A DNA stretch of 64,000 bases from Atopsyche davidsoni. Its lineage: Eukaryota > Arthropoda > Insecta > Trichoptera > Hydrobiosidae. The notes beneath the pieces were generated by a model. It saw only the letters and a program-made list of their open reading frames with translations. It did no database searches and was not told where the DNA came from. This document shows, piece by piece, positions 39,024 through 53,649 of the stretch (the stretch's first letter is position 1; the number at the start of each line of letters is the position of its first letter). A program made the position numbers and the translations under genes. The stretch covers positions 5,652,001-5,716,000 of the forward strand of contig JAILWY010000015.1 of the NCBI GenBank assembly GCA_022113835.1. Reading direction: 5' to 3'.

Positions 39024-39092
39024 ATATTTTTGACAGAGAGTACTTGGTGGAATTTCATTTTAATATTTTTGAATAAAATACTTTATTCAAAA
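39024..39092 (-). repeat. Repeat fragment in the 3'UTR of lipase B, shared with the Penelope-like element edge
   Basis: The complement of this stretch, with AATTCCACCAAGTACTCTC and GTCAAAAATATTGAATTTC, is nearly identical to 10600-10665 at the outer edge of the Penelope-like element. It begins about 30 bp after the stop of lipase B and overlaps its likely poly(A) signal. Confidence 0.6.
39072..39077 (+). terminator. Poly(A) signal of lipase B
   Basis: AATAAA 77 bp after the stop. It lies within the repeat fragment at 39024-39092, so the gene may use a repeat-derived signal. Confidence 0.45.
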
Positions 39093-39099
39093 ATATTTA

Positions 39100-41940
39100 T
39101 TAGATAGATACAAGTATTACTATCGTAAGTAGATTATAAAATACGCTTAAGTCGACCTATGATAACTATCAACGATTAAAAAATCCAATATCCAAATCCT
39201 CGTTAGGATGTTAAAAATATGCTCGCCATAGTTAAAATTAATTTTAAATTAAGATTAAAAACGCGTTATTTTTTAGTGTCACGGCTGATGAGTCGTTTTT
39301 AGTATTTTGGGAATTAGGTCCGGATGCAATGATTTTTATCATCACATTTCGATCAAAAACTCGACACGAGATACGGGCATAATGCCCCTATTAATATTAT
39401 TGATAAATAACATTCATAATAAACCTCATCATTAATCTGCCTATTACTGAAAATTCCAGACAAAATACTAAAATTTATACGCGATCTTATTTTATTTTAT
39501 TTTTTCGTTTTGCAATTCACTTTCATCACTCTAACGATACATTACAAACGGAAGTTTTGAGATATAATTTAACAAGAAAAAAATATATGCTCACTACTGA
39601 AACGTGGATGGTCTAAAAACTTAAATCATTATATAATAAGTAACATGTGATAAGCGTAATATATAATTTATGCTAATATTCTAAACCAATTGTGTTAGTA
39701 AAAAAGACTGATTTAATAAATAAAAATTACACTAAACCTAATAAATTACCCAATTGTTTCATTTCACTTAATTTCCTCTTAAAATGTTGATTTCTGTAAA
39801 TATATATCATGAAAACTGTAGTCCCTTATTTTTTTGAACATGTGTGTGAATTGATTGTATAAATAATTCTAGAACCATTTAATTGTACAAAAAAATGTAT
39901 GTGCAAATGGTCCAACGCTATTATATATCTTTAATGTAAACTGGTATATAAATCAATTGAACTTAAGTCATTAAATTGATTGGTTTAAACAATTTAATGT
40001 TGGCTTGCACGTCCCTGAAATAGTCAAATCACGTTTTCAATGTGGATAACCTACAATCAAAGTTTAATCTTATAATTATATTATATATTGTTATTATAAG
40101 TGAAGAAAAATATTCACTACGATAACTTAAATATGTACATGCGATCAGTTAAATACCAAAGTAAACTGTGTCAACACATTAAATACACTGAGAAAAAAAA
40201 ATATATATATATATATGACATTAAATAAACTCGATGGAAGCTTTACGACTGCTAATTTATTTTTATTATTGAAAATCTATGTCGTTATTGAAATTAATAA
40301 TAAAATGATATGTATATGCGAAAAATTATGGCATTAATAACAATACGAGTACACAAGAGGCATAAAGCGATGAAAAAATCTTTTAAATTTTTTTTAGGAC
40401 GAGAGAGGAATTCGAGACTCTAGGCTTTTTGACTACCAATATCCTATAATTGTTAAAAATCGGGATTCTCATTTCATGCGTGAATCGTTTGCCTTAAAAC
40501 ATAACCAGAAATAGCCCGTTAATTTTCCACTAGAAAATAAAATAATCGCAAGCCTGGCGTGCCAATGTCAGCACATATCAGGCCAATGACCTTTTTTGCA
40601 GTATTTTTGGTAATAAAAAAACCAGCCGCTCCGTAAGCATTACATGACGGAGCACATTTTAATGAAGCCAAGGCCAATTGCTTGCATACAAGGCGTTATT
40701 GAATTCATACTAGAATTAAAAGAGCTGCAGTTTTATTCGGGTGGCATACATGTTTGAAAAAATACTGTGAAAATGCCATTGAATATTAAATTTAGTATTT
40801 GACTTACTTACATATTTATAAAGTTATATTCGGTTTTACAAATATCCACAACTGATTGTCGAGGGAGAATCCAAGGAAAAAGAGACAATATAAGTCGAGA
40901 GAATGAGAGGCTATTAAAGAATAAAACACTAGACAATATTCAGAATTTCCAAAAATAATTATACTAAATAACACAGGTTTATTGTAAGCACAATATTAAC
41001 AGCTTTTCGATGGTTTTTCTCGTCGTTATACGTGTTAAGCCTAAATATTGTTTCTTGGCAAGAAAACTCACTTTGCAACCATGAAGACCCGAGTTTGAAT
41101 ATTGTTGCACAGTAAGTTTATAGGATTATAAAATGTTCCCAGCTCCAAATGGAAGGAACATTTTGATTTCTTTTCTGTTTTGTCCTAGTGCACAACAAGG
41201 AAAATGCCGGAGATGTACCAAGCGATCATATACAGCTGCAATTGTCTAACTACTTACCCTCCTTATCCTTTAAAATTGCCTACTCGTATAGAAAGTACGG
41301 CAAGACTCCTACGTGAAATTATCTAAATGTGATCACGAACAATCAAATATTTTTGATTGCGAAATTCGTTTCAATGCATTTTATACTTTTAAATATATAT
41401 TTCTTAACAAATTATGCCTTAATTATTATTATTTTAAATAAAATCCCCATTTCAAATAAAATTACATAATCTTCAAACTAGCATTGACATCGCATAATTC
41501 ATCTTTCGATGCCTTCATCTCAAATCGTTAGGCTAACAGGCACATTTCGGTTGCTCGGAAATTCAAAAATAATTATATTAAATTATTATATAATTTTGTC
41601 AATCAAAATCCGTCATCAAGTATACTAACTACGCTAGATCATTAAATTTCGATATACTTTTTCGGCAAACAACTCATTATAATATAAATACGGAAGAATA
41701 TTTAAATAGTAATTTATTGACCTTCGGTAAATATCAAAATTAATTGTTGAAAAATAACAAATCCTCGGGTCATTACCTGCCCATGTCCCGGTACGTTTTA
41801 ATAAAGAATATAGTATATACTTACTTAAATATATAAAATATATCAATGTTGTATTTTTTTAATAAATGCTAACTGCGTTTTCTTATTTTTTTTTAACGAG
41901 GAAGCCGTTGTTTATAATATTTATATAATTGATATAAAAT
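39100..41940. other. AT-rich intergenic DNA between lipases B and C
   Basis: No gene is seen. A fragment near 41005-41110 (CTCGTCGTTATACGTG, then CCGAGTTTGAATATTG) is SINE-like. Confidence 0.4.
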
Positions 41941-41945
41941 TTAAT

Positions 41946-41948
<3 letters not shown>

Positions 41949-42025
<77 letters not shown>
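41949..42025. repeat. (AT)n microsatellite
   Basis: Uninterrupted AT dinucleotides, about 38 units. Confidence 0.95.
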
Positions 42026-42031
<6 letters not shown>

Positions 42032-42065
42032 AATTTTAATTTATTAATTTATAAAACTTTTTTAT

Positions 42066-44105
<2,040 letters not shown>

Positions 44106-44108
44106 AAA

Positions 44109-44113
44109 TTATA

Positions 44114-44159
<46 letters not shown>
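44109..44159. repeat. (AT)n microsatellite
   Basis: About 25 AT units with one GT interruption. Confidence 0.9.
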
Positions 44160-44164
<5 letters not shown>

Positions 44165-44539
44165 CTTTTAATATTTATATACAATAATTAATCACCATCG
44201 TTTATATAAATCAATCATATTATACTAAACTAATATAATAATCAATCAAAATATCAACATTGATTTTAAACGTTATAATTAAATTACTTGCGAAATTGGA
44301 AAAGATATAATCATATTTTTTTGTAAATAATATTATTAAACTTCACTTTAATATATCATATTTACACGCAATGAATAAATCATAAAAAAAAAACACACAG
44401 AAGGTGCAATAAAAATTTATTGACATGATTTTAAAATAATCACAAGGTGCAAAGCGGGCAGGAGAGAATGTAAAATCCGACCGCCGGTACCTTGTAGCGC
44501 AGAAATGATTTTTTTCGGCCACCACTGGCTGCATTCACC

Positions 44540-44720
44540 TACATAAGACCGACCCGGGATGGCGGGCGGCCGAGACGGGCTCTGACGCCGGCGAAGAAAG
44601 GTTGAGGCAGTGCGGCGCCGCAGGCTGCTCTTGTTGAAAACAGTTCAGATACGAAAACAAAAACACCTGCACAGTGCTCACGATACAAGTTCACGGACGG
44701 CGCTGCTGAAAACGGAACCT
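44540..44720 (+). promoter_or_regulatory. Candidate promoter / 5'UTR of lipase C
   Basis: A GC- and CpG-rich segment (GGCGGGCGGCCGAGACGGG, GTGCGGCGCCGCAGG) lies 220-400 bp before the start ATG, followed by an initiator-like ACAGTTCAGATAC near 44640. The position parallels the GC-rich upstream block of lipase D. It has no TATA box. Confidence 0.35.
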
Positions 44721-44935
44721 ACCCTAACATAACCCCTGAAACGTACGATATCGAAGTTATCAATATTTCGTGCAATGTTTAAAAATCTCATACACTTGAT
44801 TGAGCAAATAATAATGTGTTGATTTCGAGTGCATTTTTTAATATATATCAGTGTGCGTATAAATTAAACAGTGTGTTCACAATGAGGCTGTTGAATTGAA
44901 AAAGTGTAAGAGTGCTCTATAAAAAAATTAAAAAT

Positions 44936-47900
44936 ATGAATGCCTCAGTGCTGTCAGTGTTGTTGCTCGTGTTGGTTGGAAAATGCTTGGCGTTTTGGTC
45001 ACCCCGCTTCCAGTCAAGAATAAGAATGGTAAATAATTTCGTTTAAAACATATTATGTACTTGAACAGTTAAAAATGCAATGTACAGAACTAGAACTTTA
45101 AAAATCTAAATATGTGCGATGATATATTTAGGCCTCTCGGTCCATTGACATAAGACTCACGTGTGCTATTTATTAAGATGCGGTTCCAATGTTTTTGTGG
45201 ATACCTTTCAAATTAATGCCAATATAAAGTATTAACAAAAAATTTAAACGGTTATGGTTTAACAAACATAAAATATTTCATCAAGGTATAGTAATAACTT
45301 CAATAAAGTCAATAAGCTATATATATATATGTTCAATATATTTGACAGAAAGCACGTGAAGGGGATATAACATAATATTGTATGTATCACAACCAAGTGT
45401 ATTGGAGAAACTAGCAGCATTAAATATAATTTTCAAAATGACGTTTATTCTCGGATTGTCTGCTGATGATCTACTAATAAGAAATGAAGGCTTAAATTCC
45501 AACCGGGTAACGTAAAAAAAATCAAGGGTGTTTCTCATCGTTTCATGTGCTCATGACTAAAACATATCGTCAGCGTAAAAAGGAATTTGATAATACGTTA
45601 ATTGCATTTCTGCATTATAATTAATAGTATATAATGCAGTGACGGAATGGAGTAAGGCTAAATTGTAAAGGTTGTCCGTTTCATGAGTTTAATGATAATA
45701 ACTAGGCGATTTGGTGATTTAGTGATACGTTTCATTTTCAAGGAAAAAGCATCATCAGTAGAAAAAATTGAAGGTAACGCCAAATTACTGAAGACGTTAC
45801 TTGTGATTCTAGTGTGACTTTAAAAATGGTATAACGCTGTAACTAACCACGCCACATTACCACATGCCATTTTTTTTAACGATCATATAATAGTTTTAAA
45901 TAACTAAAACCTCCCCGCTTACCCCATTATGTGCTCAGAGCGTGTGTAGAGGATCGGCAATGTAGTAGTGGGCTTGGAATGATTGTGAAGAGATACTTAA
46001 TAGAGGTGGGGACCTCCTGTTATTGTTTCTGCTGTCTGCTAAATACTTGAGTTGATTTCTGTTTAAAATTTTCAGTCCTCCGACGTTTCGATTCTTGTGT
46101 CGGGTTTTTTTTATTTTTTTTGTAAATACCTAATAATGATCTCAGCACGGGGAGCCGAACGTCGGAGTGAAAACCTCAAGCAATTAGCACCCAAGAAACC
46201 AAATCAACTAATAACAACGGCTGACAAAACCAAAAAATACCGATTAAATATACTACACCATACAAAACAAAGTTTATAGGATACGTGGATATCGATACAT
46301 ATACGAATTACGGCAAGGAAATACGCAACCTACAAATTAATCACCTTGATAATGCAATCAGAATCCAAACGACCTTGGCGAGGAGTTTCGACGAAAAAAA
46401 CCTGCCCGGCGTCAGAGAGATGCCAGCACATCAGCTGTCGTATAAAAAAACCACCAGCTGTCGAATAAAGATCTCTTCTGCTGGCAATGAACTGTGTGAC
46501 TCCATTGCCTAATTAACTCACAGTAATTTGTCATAGCTACCGGAATATAATTCACGTTACACTTTTCTAGGTTTACATTAAATAAATATCTTCGGATCAT
46601 TTTTATGATGTAAGTTGAAATTGCAATTGTTATACAACGTATTAAAGAAAATTTAATTTTTAATATTTATCTTCAACTATTTAATATTGAATATAATAAT
46701 TAGATTTAACTGCTTATACAAGTGTCCAAAACAGAGTATCGGGTGAATGTGAATAGTGACCGTTATTGCGATATGCTGCGAAAATTTTTGGGCCCAGAGT
46801 TGCAGGAGTTTCAAGGTTTCAACTCAAGAACGCGGTTCCAACAAGACGGGGCCACTTGCCATATATCCATCAATCAATTAAGCTGTTAACGAATTATTCC
46901 CTAATACGGTCATTTCACGTAGAGGTAACATCAACTGGCCTCCCAGCAGCCCCGACCTTAGCCCTCTTGACTATTTCGTACGGGGATACCTTAAAAGTAG
47001 GGTTTATGAGAATAATCCGACGAACCTAACGGAATTGAAACAAAACATCAGGTCAGAAATGGCAGCAATACCGAGGGCTATGTGTCAGCGTGTTATCAGC
47101 AATCTTCGTTCCAGATTAGAAGAGTGCCAGGAGCGTAACGGTCACCATTTGGATAACATCATCTTTTCGAAATAATTTTCCATTTTGTATTCTTAAAAAA
47201 AAAAACTTGATTACTAGTAGTTTTTGTTTTACTGAACTAACAAATACCCGATACTCTCTTTGGACACCCTGTACAAACAATGTTTTAGATATAAACGGTA
47301 TATACGACCCCAGAAAACTCAAGTAATAAAAATATTATTTTAAAAAATGATACGTATAAAATTGTGCAGAGATTTTTGTACGGTTTGGGGTGTTTTCTTC
47401 TCGCTGAATCTGGAGGCACTCTGTGGTTTTCAGTGAACAGCGCCAAGCGCTAGACTGCGAGGTGGTTGTGACGGTGGCCGATTCCATTTCAGCCGGAGCT
47501 CATCGCGCATGGCGGGCACTACCGCACGGAGCAGCACGACGCCTTCACGGGGGACGGCTACGTGCTGCAGCTGCAGCGCATGGTGCCCAGGCGAGCCGCG
47601 GCGACCGGCGATGTGGTGCTCTTCGTGCACGGCATCATGGGCTGCGCCGAGGACTTCGTGCGGAAGGGCAACGAGAGCATAGGTACTCCTCGCTCCCTAC
47701 ACGCACACTTGTCGGCCACTCTGCGTGGGTGAAGAACCGCTCACACTTTTCAACATCTATGACACGCGCGTCACGGCTGACATATATTATAATAAGCAAA
47801 TATATATTATAATAAGCTATCACTTTTCGTTTCGATAAATTTTCAGCATTCATGGTGGCAAAGGCGGGTTACGACGTTTGGCTCGGAAACCTGCGCGGCA

Positions 47901-50196
47901 CGTCGTACAGTTCGCACATACAAAAACGAAGAAGCGACGCGTCCTACTGGGATTTCAGGTAAGAAGCAACACGGATTCGATGCAGACGAGGTCGTCCGCA
48001 TTGCGAAAGTTGCAAACCGCGGTAATTTGATCCGCAGCGTCGACGAGCACGGGCGAGAAGACGTGCCGGCGATGGTCGAGTTCGTGCTGTGGAAGACGGG
48101 CAAGCAGCAGCTGCACTTCGTGGGCTTCTCCATGGCCACCACCAGCTACTTCATCATGTGCAACCACAGACCCGACCTGGCGGCGAAGATCACGTCCTTC
48201 ATAGCCATGGCTCCGGTGGCATTCATGGGAGAACGCATAAAGGCGGTCGCGAGATTAGCGCAGAAGTTCGATATTGTGGTAATTATCGCTAGAAAAGCTT
48301 ACATTATTGCAGAAATAAACTATGGTCAGTGTTAATTTGGGGCGAACCGACTAGTTTGTAGATTTATTTTTTTGTTTTAGCACAGTCTGCAAACGCTAGG
48401 ACCGAACCCGCTGGGGTTGAACCCCTTCGTGCAGAGCGTGTTGGCGTCCATATTCTGTGGAGGAAAGATCAGGGGCGATTTTTGCAGCAATGTGGTGTTT
48501 CCCTACATGGGCGAGGATCCTGACCAGGTCGACGGGGTAGGAAACATTTTCATATTTCACTCTTAAAACAAACAGCAAAGTTCCATCGCTTTCCGTTCGA
48601 AAGCTCCAATGAGAAAATGGTGAGACTACGATGAACCTTAAAAGCTATTTTCACTTTTAGGGAAAAGGGGCAGATTCATTTATTAGTATATCAATCTACT
48701 AGAGATGACACATGTTTAAATATTGATAAGCTAGTAAATATCTAGGCGTTTCCAGTGCTGTACTCTAGTCCAGGAACGAAGGCTCGGATAAATATTTACT
48801 TATATTAATGAATTTTGATAATGAAGTGCGCAATGATCTCACGGGGTGAAACTGATTTGCCCTTTATGATTTTTTTCAGAGCCAAGCTGCGCTGGTGTTG
48901 GGAAGTTCTCAACCCTTCACGATTCAGCAGATCATATTCTATGGACAGCTGGCCCTGACAGGTACCTGCCATTATCACGCGTGGGCTGCGGTTATTGCGT
49001 GCCAAAATTTAATGAAATCTAATTATTCTTATTAAATAAACATGGTAAAATTCTAGGAATTAACTTATTCATATTTGTTAATTTTGAATAAATATGTTTT
49101 ATAGGTAAAAGCGTTATTAAACAAGCTTAAGTGTGTGGTGGTCTCTTTGAAATTCAATTCATGATTGTTTTAATCGTAGGCATACATTACAACAGATTTA
49201 ATTCATTAAGTTAAACAGCGTCACAATCGGGTAAAAGTGGATGACTTTGAATTCGGCGGTCAATGGAGAATTCAACTTTGAAACGGTCAGGGTTGTTTTC
49301 AGACCAACTGTCCCGCTTCGACTGGGGCCCGGAAATCAACATGAAGAAATACGGCCAGGCGCTGCCCCCCAACTACACCCTCACGGCCAACGTCGCTCCC
49401 ACGGCGTTGTTCTATGGGAAGAACGACCCCATCGCATCGCCGGCCGTGAGTACAGCCAACTCTATCTTCAAGTGCAAAGAGGATGAAAAAGGTCTCTGGC
49501 ATTCAAGTTTCATGTGCAGCTGAGCTATAAAAGCCTACCTCGTAGTTCAGTGGTTACTAAGCTTGCGTGCCGATCATTTGGTCTCGGATTAGAATCAATG
49601 TAAAATAATAATTTATTTCATAAGTTATGTTGAAAATAATAATAATAACCTGGGTTCACAAAAAAAGAAAACCCTCAGTAAAAATATATTTTTGTAATAT
49701 TCTTGTATTCAACGTATGTTTTATTTTGTACGACATATAATATTTTTTTACATTATGCCACTGTCATGCAATAGGTAAAAGTAAACACTCAGTTATGGAC
49801 GTCTTCCAAAAACAACGTTTAATTTTAAATGTTACAAAAAAAATTATAAGAGCTCAATAATACTAGCACGTTTAATACGTTTGATATTATAAAAGAACAA
49901 AGAGCCGCACTTAAAGAATCATATTATCATATTATAAGAAAGAACCGTGACATTACTAAAAAAATAATTATAAATTTGCCTTTTATTTCCAGGTAGTAGA
50001 AAAAACAGCCGCGGCTATGAGGAACTCTAGCCCGGTGATCATCATGAAGCCGGTGGCGCACGGCAAATTTAACCATTTGGACTTCGTCTTCGCCAAGGAC
50101 ATCGCCAAGCTCGTCAACGAGGACGTCCTTGGATTACTAAACACCTTCTCGCAGAAGAGCAACGAGAAGAGAACGATTAGGGGAGCGTACAAATGA
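44936..50196 (+). CDS. Lipase C: acid lipase paralog with GFSMA nucleophile elbow, 8 exons, 406 aa
   Basis: Exons: 44936-45028, 47493-47682, 47847-47958, 48038-48278, 48381-48536, 48880-48961, 49303-49445, 49993-50196 (stop 50194-50196). Signal peptide: SVLSVLLLVLVGKCLA. VHGIMG is in exon 2 and AGYDVWLGNLRG in exon 3. The nucleophile motif is GFSMA: Ser163 is present but the final Gly of GxSxG is Ala165 (GCC, one base from GGC). Ala at this tight turn is uncommon in lipases and could lower activity, but GxSxA hydrolases exist, so inactivity is not proven. Cysteines C238/C247 (x8), sequon N315, Asp333 (FYGKND) and His367 (KFNHLDF) are kept. The exon-5 end reads QVDG where the paralogs have W or Y. 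The last codons and stop lie in a degenerate tandem repeat. Intron 1 holds a deleted mariner. Confidence 0.9.
46050..46209. repeat. Palindromic interspersed repeat, copy 3
   Basis: The left arm contains AGTTGATTT and CAGTCCTCCGACGTTTCG. The right arm contains GCCGAACGTCGGAGTG and CACCCAAGAAACCAAATCAA, their inverted counterparts. The left arm is shortened. It sits in intron 1 of lipase C. Confidence 0.55.
46719..47271 (+). mobile_element. Internally deleted Tc1/mariner-type element with TIRs and TA target site
   Basis: The ends are near-perfect inverted repeats (GTGTCCAAAACAGAGTATCG at 46722 and, in complement, GGTGTCCAAAGAGAGTATCG at 47268), with TA on both sides (46717-46718, 47272-47273). 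Inside is the C-terminal part of a DDE transposase: NSDRYCDML, FQQDGATCHIS (second catalytic Asp), WPPSSPDLSPLDYFVRGYLK (third) and HHLDNIIFSK ending at 47173-47175. The N-terminal DNA-binding half is missing, and frame breaks lie between about 46880 and 46930. It lies in intron 1 of lipase C. Confidence 0.85.
49534..49605 (+). repeat. tRNA-derived SINE-like sequence
   Basis: CCTCGTAGTTCAGTGGTTAC (A-box type) followed by GTCTCGGATTAGAATC (weak B-box) lies in intron 7 of lipase C. It is related to 6104-6170. Confidence 0.45.
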
Positions 50197-50550
50197 GATA
50201 CCAAGTAGGAGCACAGCGGGAAAAATGCAATTGGAAAGAGGGAATAAATGATGATATCAAGTAGAAGTAGGAGCAAGTAGAGCACGACGACAGCGAGTAG
50301 GAGCACGATGGAAAGAACGAGTTTGGCGAAGGGTACAGAAGGTACATCAAGAAGAAGCGAAATGGGGAAGCTTGCGGTTCACGGGAGGTATAAATAAGAC
50401 ACCAAATAGAAAGTACGACGAGAAAAGAGCAATTAACGGGGAGTGGGGTACAAATAAGACACCGAGTTGGAGCACGTTTTAAAAGCGGTTGGCGGGAGTA
50501 CATATCAGACACCAAATAGAAGTTCGACGGGAAGAGAACTGTTGGCTGGG
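50155..50550 (+). repeat. Degenerate minisatellite spanning the end of lipase C
   Basis: A unit of roughly 55-60 bp recurs about five to six times: a GTACAAATRAGA-CACCAA core, then TAGRAG-ACGACG, then GAAAAGAGCAATT. Clear cores are at about 50186 (GTACAAATGAGATACCAAG), 50387 (GTATAAATAAGACACCAAA), 50447 (GTACAAATAAGACACCGAG) and 50498 (GTACATATCAGACACCAAA). The first core contains the TGA stop of lipase C, so coding sequence at the C-terminus was copied into the 3'UTR or the repeat invaded the gene end. Confidence 0.7.
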
Positions 50551-50619
50551 CTATTGTTAATTATCAAATATATTTTATTTTTCGAAACTATACGTTTAAT
50601 TTTATAAATGTTATGTAAT

Positions 50620-50716
50620 AATAAATCATTAATTTCCGCAGTGTGATATAAAAATGAAGTCATAGTTGTTATAAAAAAATTATAATAAAAAACGTTGTTT
50701 ACATTTTCCTAATAAA
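50620..50716 (+). terminator. Poly(A) signals of lipase C
   Basis: AATAAA at 50620-50625 and again at 50711-50716, beyond the minisatellite. Either would give a 3'UTR of about 440-540 nt. Confidence 0.45.
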
Positions 50717-50729
50717 GATAATATACAAG

Positions 50730-52010
50730 CTTTACTATTTTTTCATCTATCTGAATTATAATATATCATCCACCTAATTATGAGGGACAAATTCATCTAG
50801 ATTATTGAAAGTATCAGTCTGTTTCCAGGATAAATACAGAACCAAAATTGATAATTGATAACTGTGGGAACCTCATCTTCCAGGTGAGCTTTCGCGTAGC
50901 TATGCTGCACTTCCACGTGAGCAAGCTTTCACTTGATAAAGCTACACCTGTGTTGCAAGTTTATTTTATGTACGATCTGGCGACACCTGTGGGTGAAACG
51001 TAACACGACGTGAATACGCGATTGACTCTGGTCACGTGATTGTCTGTCGAGAGTCGAGTCGTTTTTGAGCTCTGCTTCAGTCGATATGCATGATTGTCAT
51101 TTAATCAATTTAAAAAAACTTGTAGACCAAAAATATTTTAAATTGAAAACAGAAAAATAAGTAAATCGTCTTCAAGGACTGCACAAAAAACAATTTATCT
51201 TAAAATAATATTAATATTTTTATATAATATTAATATTATTAATAAAAAGTTTTCAGAATTGAAAATGTCAAGAATTGCTACAAATTAACACAAACCACTG
51301 AGTAATTGAATCTTTAATGACATATTGTAAACATGAGTAACTAACGTGAGGTCAGATTTATAAAATATATATCAAGTCCTCTCGAAGCATAACATTTATC
51401 ATAAATATCTCCAAAAAAATTAAAAAGGCACTTTTAAAATCGACAATGAAAATCAAACCAAAAAAAAGTCTCTCTGGGTTTATCCATTATATAAAATAAT
51501 AAAAGTAAGACTAAACATTGTCTTTTTAATGCACAAACGTTTCATAAGAGATGCCAATCAAAACTGACATGACAAAAAAATTATCTATTGGTATAATTAT
51601 TGAACCACTGTTCAATTAAATCAAATTTATTTTACGGTTTGCTGGAACTTATAAGAACAATATCAATGTAAAAAAATATATTCCTATACCGCATGTATAA
51701 TACGTTATATAAGTTTAGTGTAAATGTCGGGTTTATAAGTAGACATATTCATTCAATAACAAGGTCTACGAGCGAAAGATGATCAGATAAGTACAAAACG
51801 AAAAGCACAATCGATTTTTTTATGGATATAAAATATCCAGTGTTCGTATTCGCAGTCATGTATATACTAAAAAAAAAAAAAAAACAATCGAGGAATTTTC
51901 TCTTCGTTTCACGTGCGAATCGATTTATTAATTTTAGTATAATCATTACTAATATGATTAGGCACATTAGTTCACACATAGAAGATGATTAAAGAAATTC
52001 TCAGAAAAAT
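50730..52010. other. AT-rich intergenic DNA between lipases C and D
   Basis: No gene is seen. A TCTTCGTTTCACGTGCGAATCG piece near 51903 belongs with the SINE-like family at 4190. Confidence 0.4.
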
Positions 52011-52016
52011 ATCATC

Positions 52017-52090
52017 GTGATTTGTGTGGGATTTGAACCCACATCCCCTGGCTTACATGGCCGGTGTACTGACCCTTGTACTAACGAATC
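52017..52090 (-). repeat. tRNA-derived SINE
   Basis: On the minus strand a B-box-like GGTTCAAATCCCAC is preceded by an A-box-like GATTCGTTAGTACAAGG. A consistent acceptor stem is not formed, and SINE relatives occur elsewhere in the window, so it is called a SINE and not a tRNA gene. Confidence 0.45.
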
Positions 52091-52969
52091 ACATCCATTC
52101 ATCGAGAATTTTTAACAATCATACTCTACATATGAACCAATGTGCCCAGGCCAACCAATATTTAGTATATATTATATATTATTTATAAAGTATAATCATT
52201 GATATTTTTTTGTGGCTGTTTTCATAATGAAGAAGGCTTCGAAGCGACGACGCCTTACACCGGCCACTTAACAGAGTTGCACAAACGCCGTGCACTTGTC
52301 AACACCCTCGGCGTAAATTGACTTAAACTTGGCACCAATCACGGTTCTTTGTTATCTCAATCACATGCTTAATCAGCACAGCCAGTAGCTCACATCGGAC
52401 GTCTCATTCTGACTCACGCATTGTCACATCCGAGAGAGCAGTCAGGAAATAATAAAAAAAAAATCGTACTGAACTCGATGTTAATTTATTCCAGTACGAT
52501 GGACAAAAGCATTCAAATTATTTAACAAAATAAAATTATGAATCTATTGATTTTATATTTCACCAAAAGGATATAATATCCTGGCGTGTTTTTATTTTTT
52601 AACGAATAAATAACAATGAAATTATTATTGTGAATAAATACATATCAATTATTTAGGAAGACTTGTTTTGGTATTGAAATTTTGTAGATTTTCGTGGATA
52701 ATTTTTAAATAAAAGAATCGACTAACCGAAAACTTGTTTAGGAAGTGTGTTTTTGTATTTGTGAATAAAATGTTCATTCATTGATTATTTCACGTTTTCG
52801 ATTATCCGATCGTAAAATGAATCGATCATTACGAATAGTATATTTTTCGCTTTTACTTCTTACAAGTGTGACTAATCAGTGGATGCGAACTCATATATAG
52901 TTTAAACCACTGCGGTACACAGTTCACACGTTTTGTTGTTTTTTTTTTTTTTTTTTTTTTAATTTTAAG

Positions 52970-53010
52970 ATCTGAAGCGGGAGACATGCAAGCTCAAATA
53001 ATCAGAATGA
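52970..53010. repeat. Short repeat shared with about 55541-55580
   Basis: GCGGGAGACATGCAAGCTCA then ATAATCAGAATG here resembles CCGGGAGACATGCAAACTCG then ATAATCTGAACG at 55541-55575. The family was not identified. Confidence 0.4.
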
Positions 53011-53649
53011 AAAATCTGTTGTCAAATAAACATTTAAACCGCCTGATTACGATTCCTGAAAATTTTGCCTTTTCAGTATTTGAGAATGTGTTCTCGGTGT
53101 TGGTACAACCAGATACTATCCTGGCATCTTGTGGTTAGTAAGCTAGGAAGCTAACAGCTATATTACAGCTTGCCTACGGAAACGAGAGACATTCAATATC
53201 AAATAACCAGAACAAGAAGACTATACTAGAAGGCTAATGAGCGAGCAGTTCGAAGCGATTGCGTCTGTATTGCTTGTAAAAATGAAGTAGGTTTTTCTTC
53301 CCTTTGAATCTAGAGGCAGTTTGCGAAAAGTGTGAAAAATATATAAATTGCTTCACATAGACTCGATCCTAGAACACGAAGGTCGATATGCATCTGCAGC
53401 AGCACATTGGCGAGGGAGCGGTTCCATTTTTCCAACTCAACCTCTCGAATCACCCTTGACTAGTGCAACGCGTGCATTAAATGCACCACATTTTATTACT
53501 AATGACTGAACTAATATAGCAACGTGATTATATTATCGCCGAATCATTAAGACTACTCCACAAATATGCATTTGATTGCAACAAAAAAGTAATAATTACC
53601 CAGAAGCTATAGAATAATTTCCCGAAAAAAAATATTTTTCTTTAAGTAA

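Noticed and set aside
46285..46512. 75-codon + strand frame just downstream of the palindromic repeat
   Set aside because: It lies inside intron 1 of lipase C and has no recognisable domain or splice signals.
52017..52090. Possible tRNA gene (minus strand)
   Set aside because: It has A/B-box-like motifs, but I could not form an acceptor stem or a sound cloverleaf. Related SINE pieces occur elsewhere in the window.
53252..53275. Third copy of the exon-like segment upstream of lipase D
   Set aside because: Only about 17 of 21 bases match with a gap; too short to claim.
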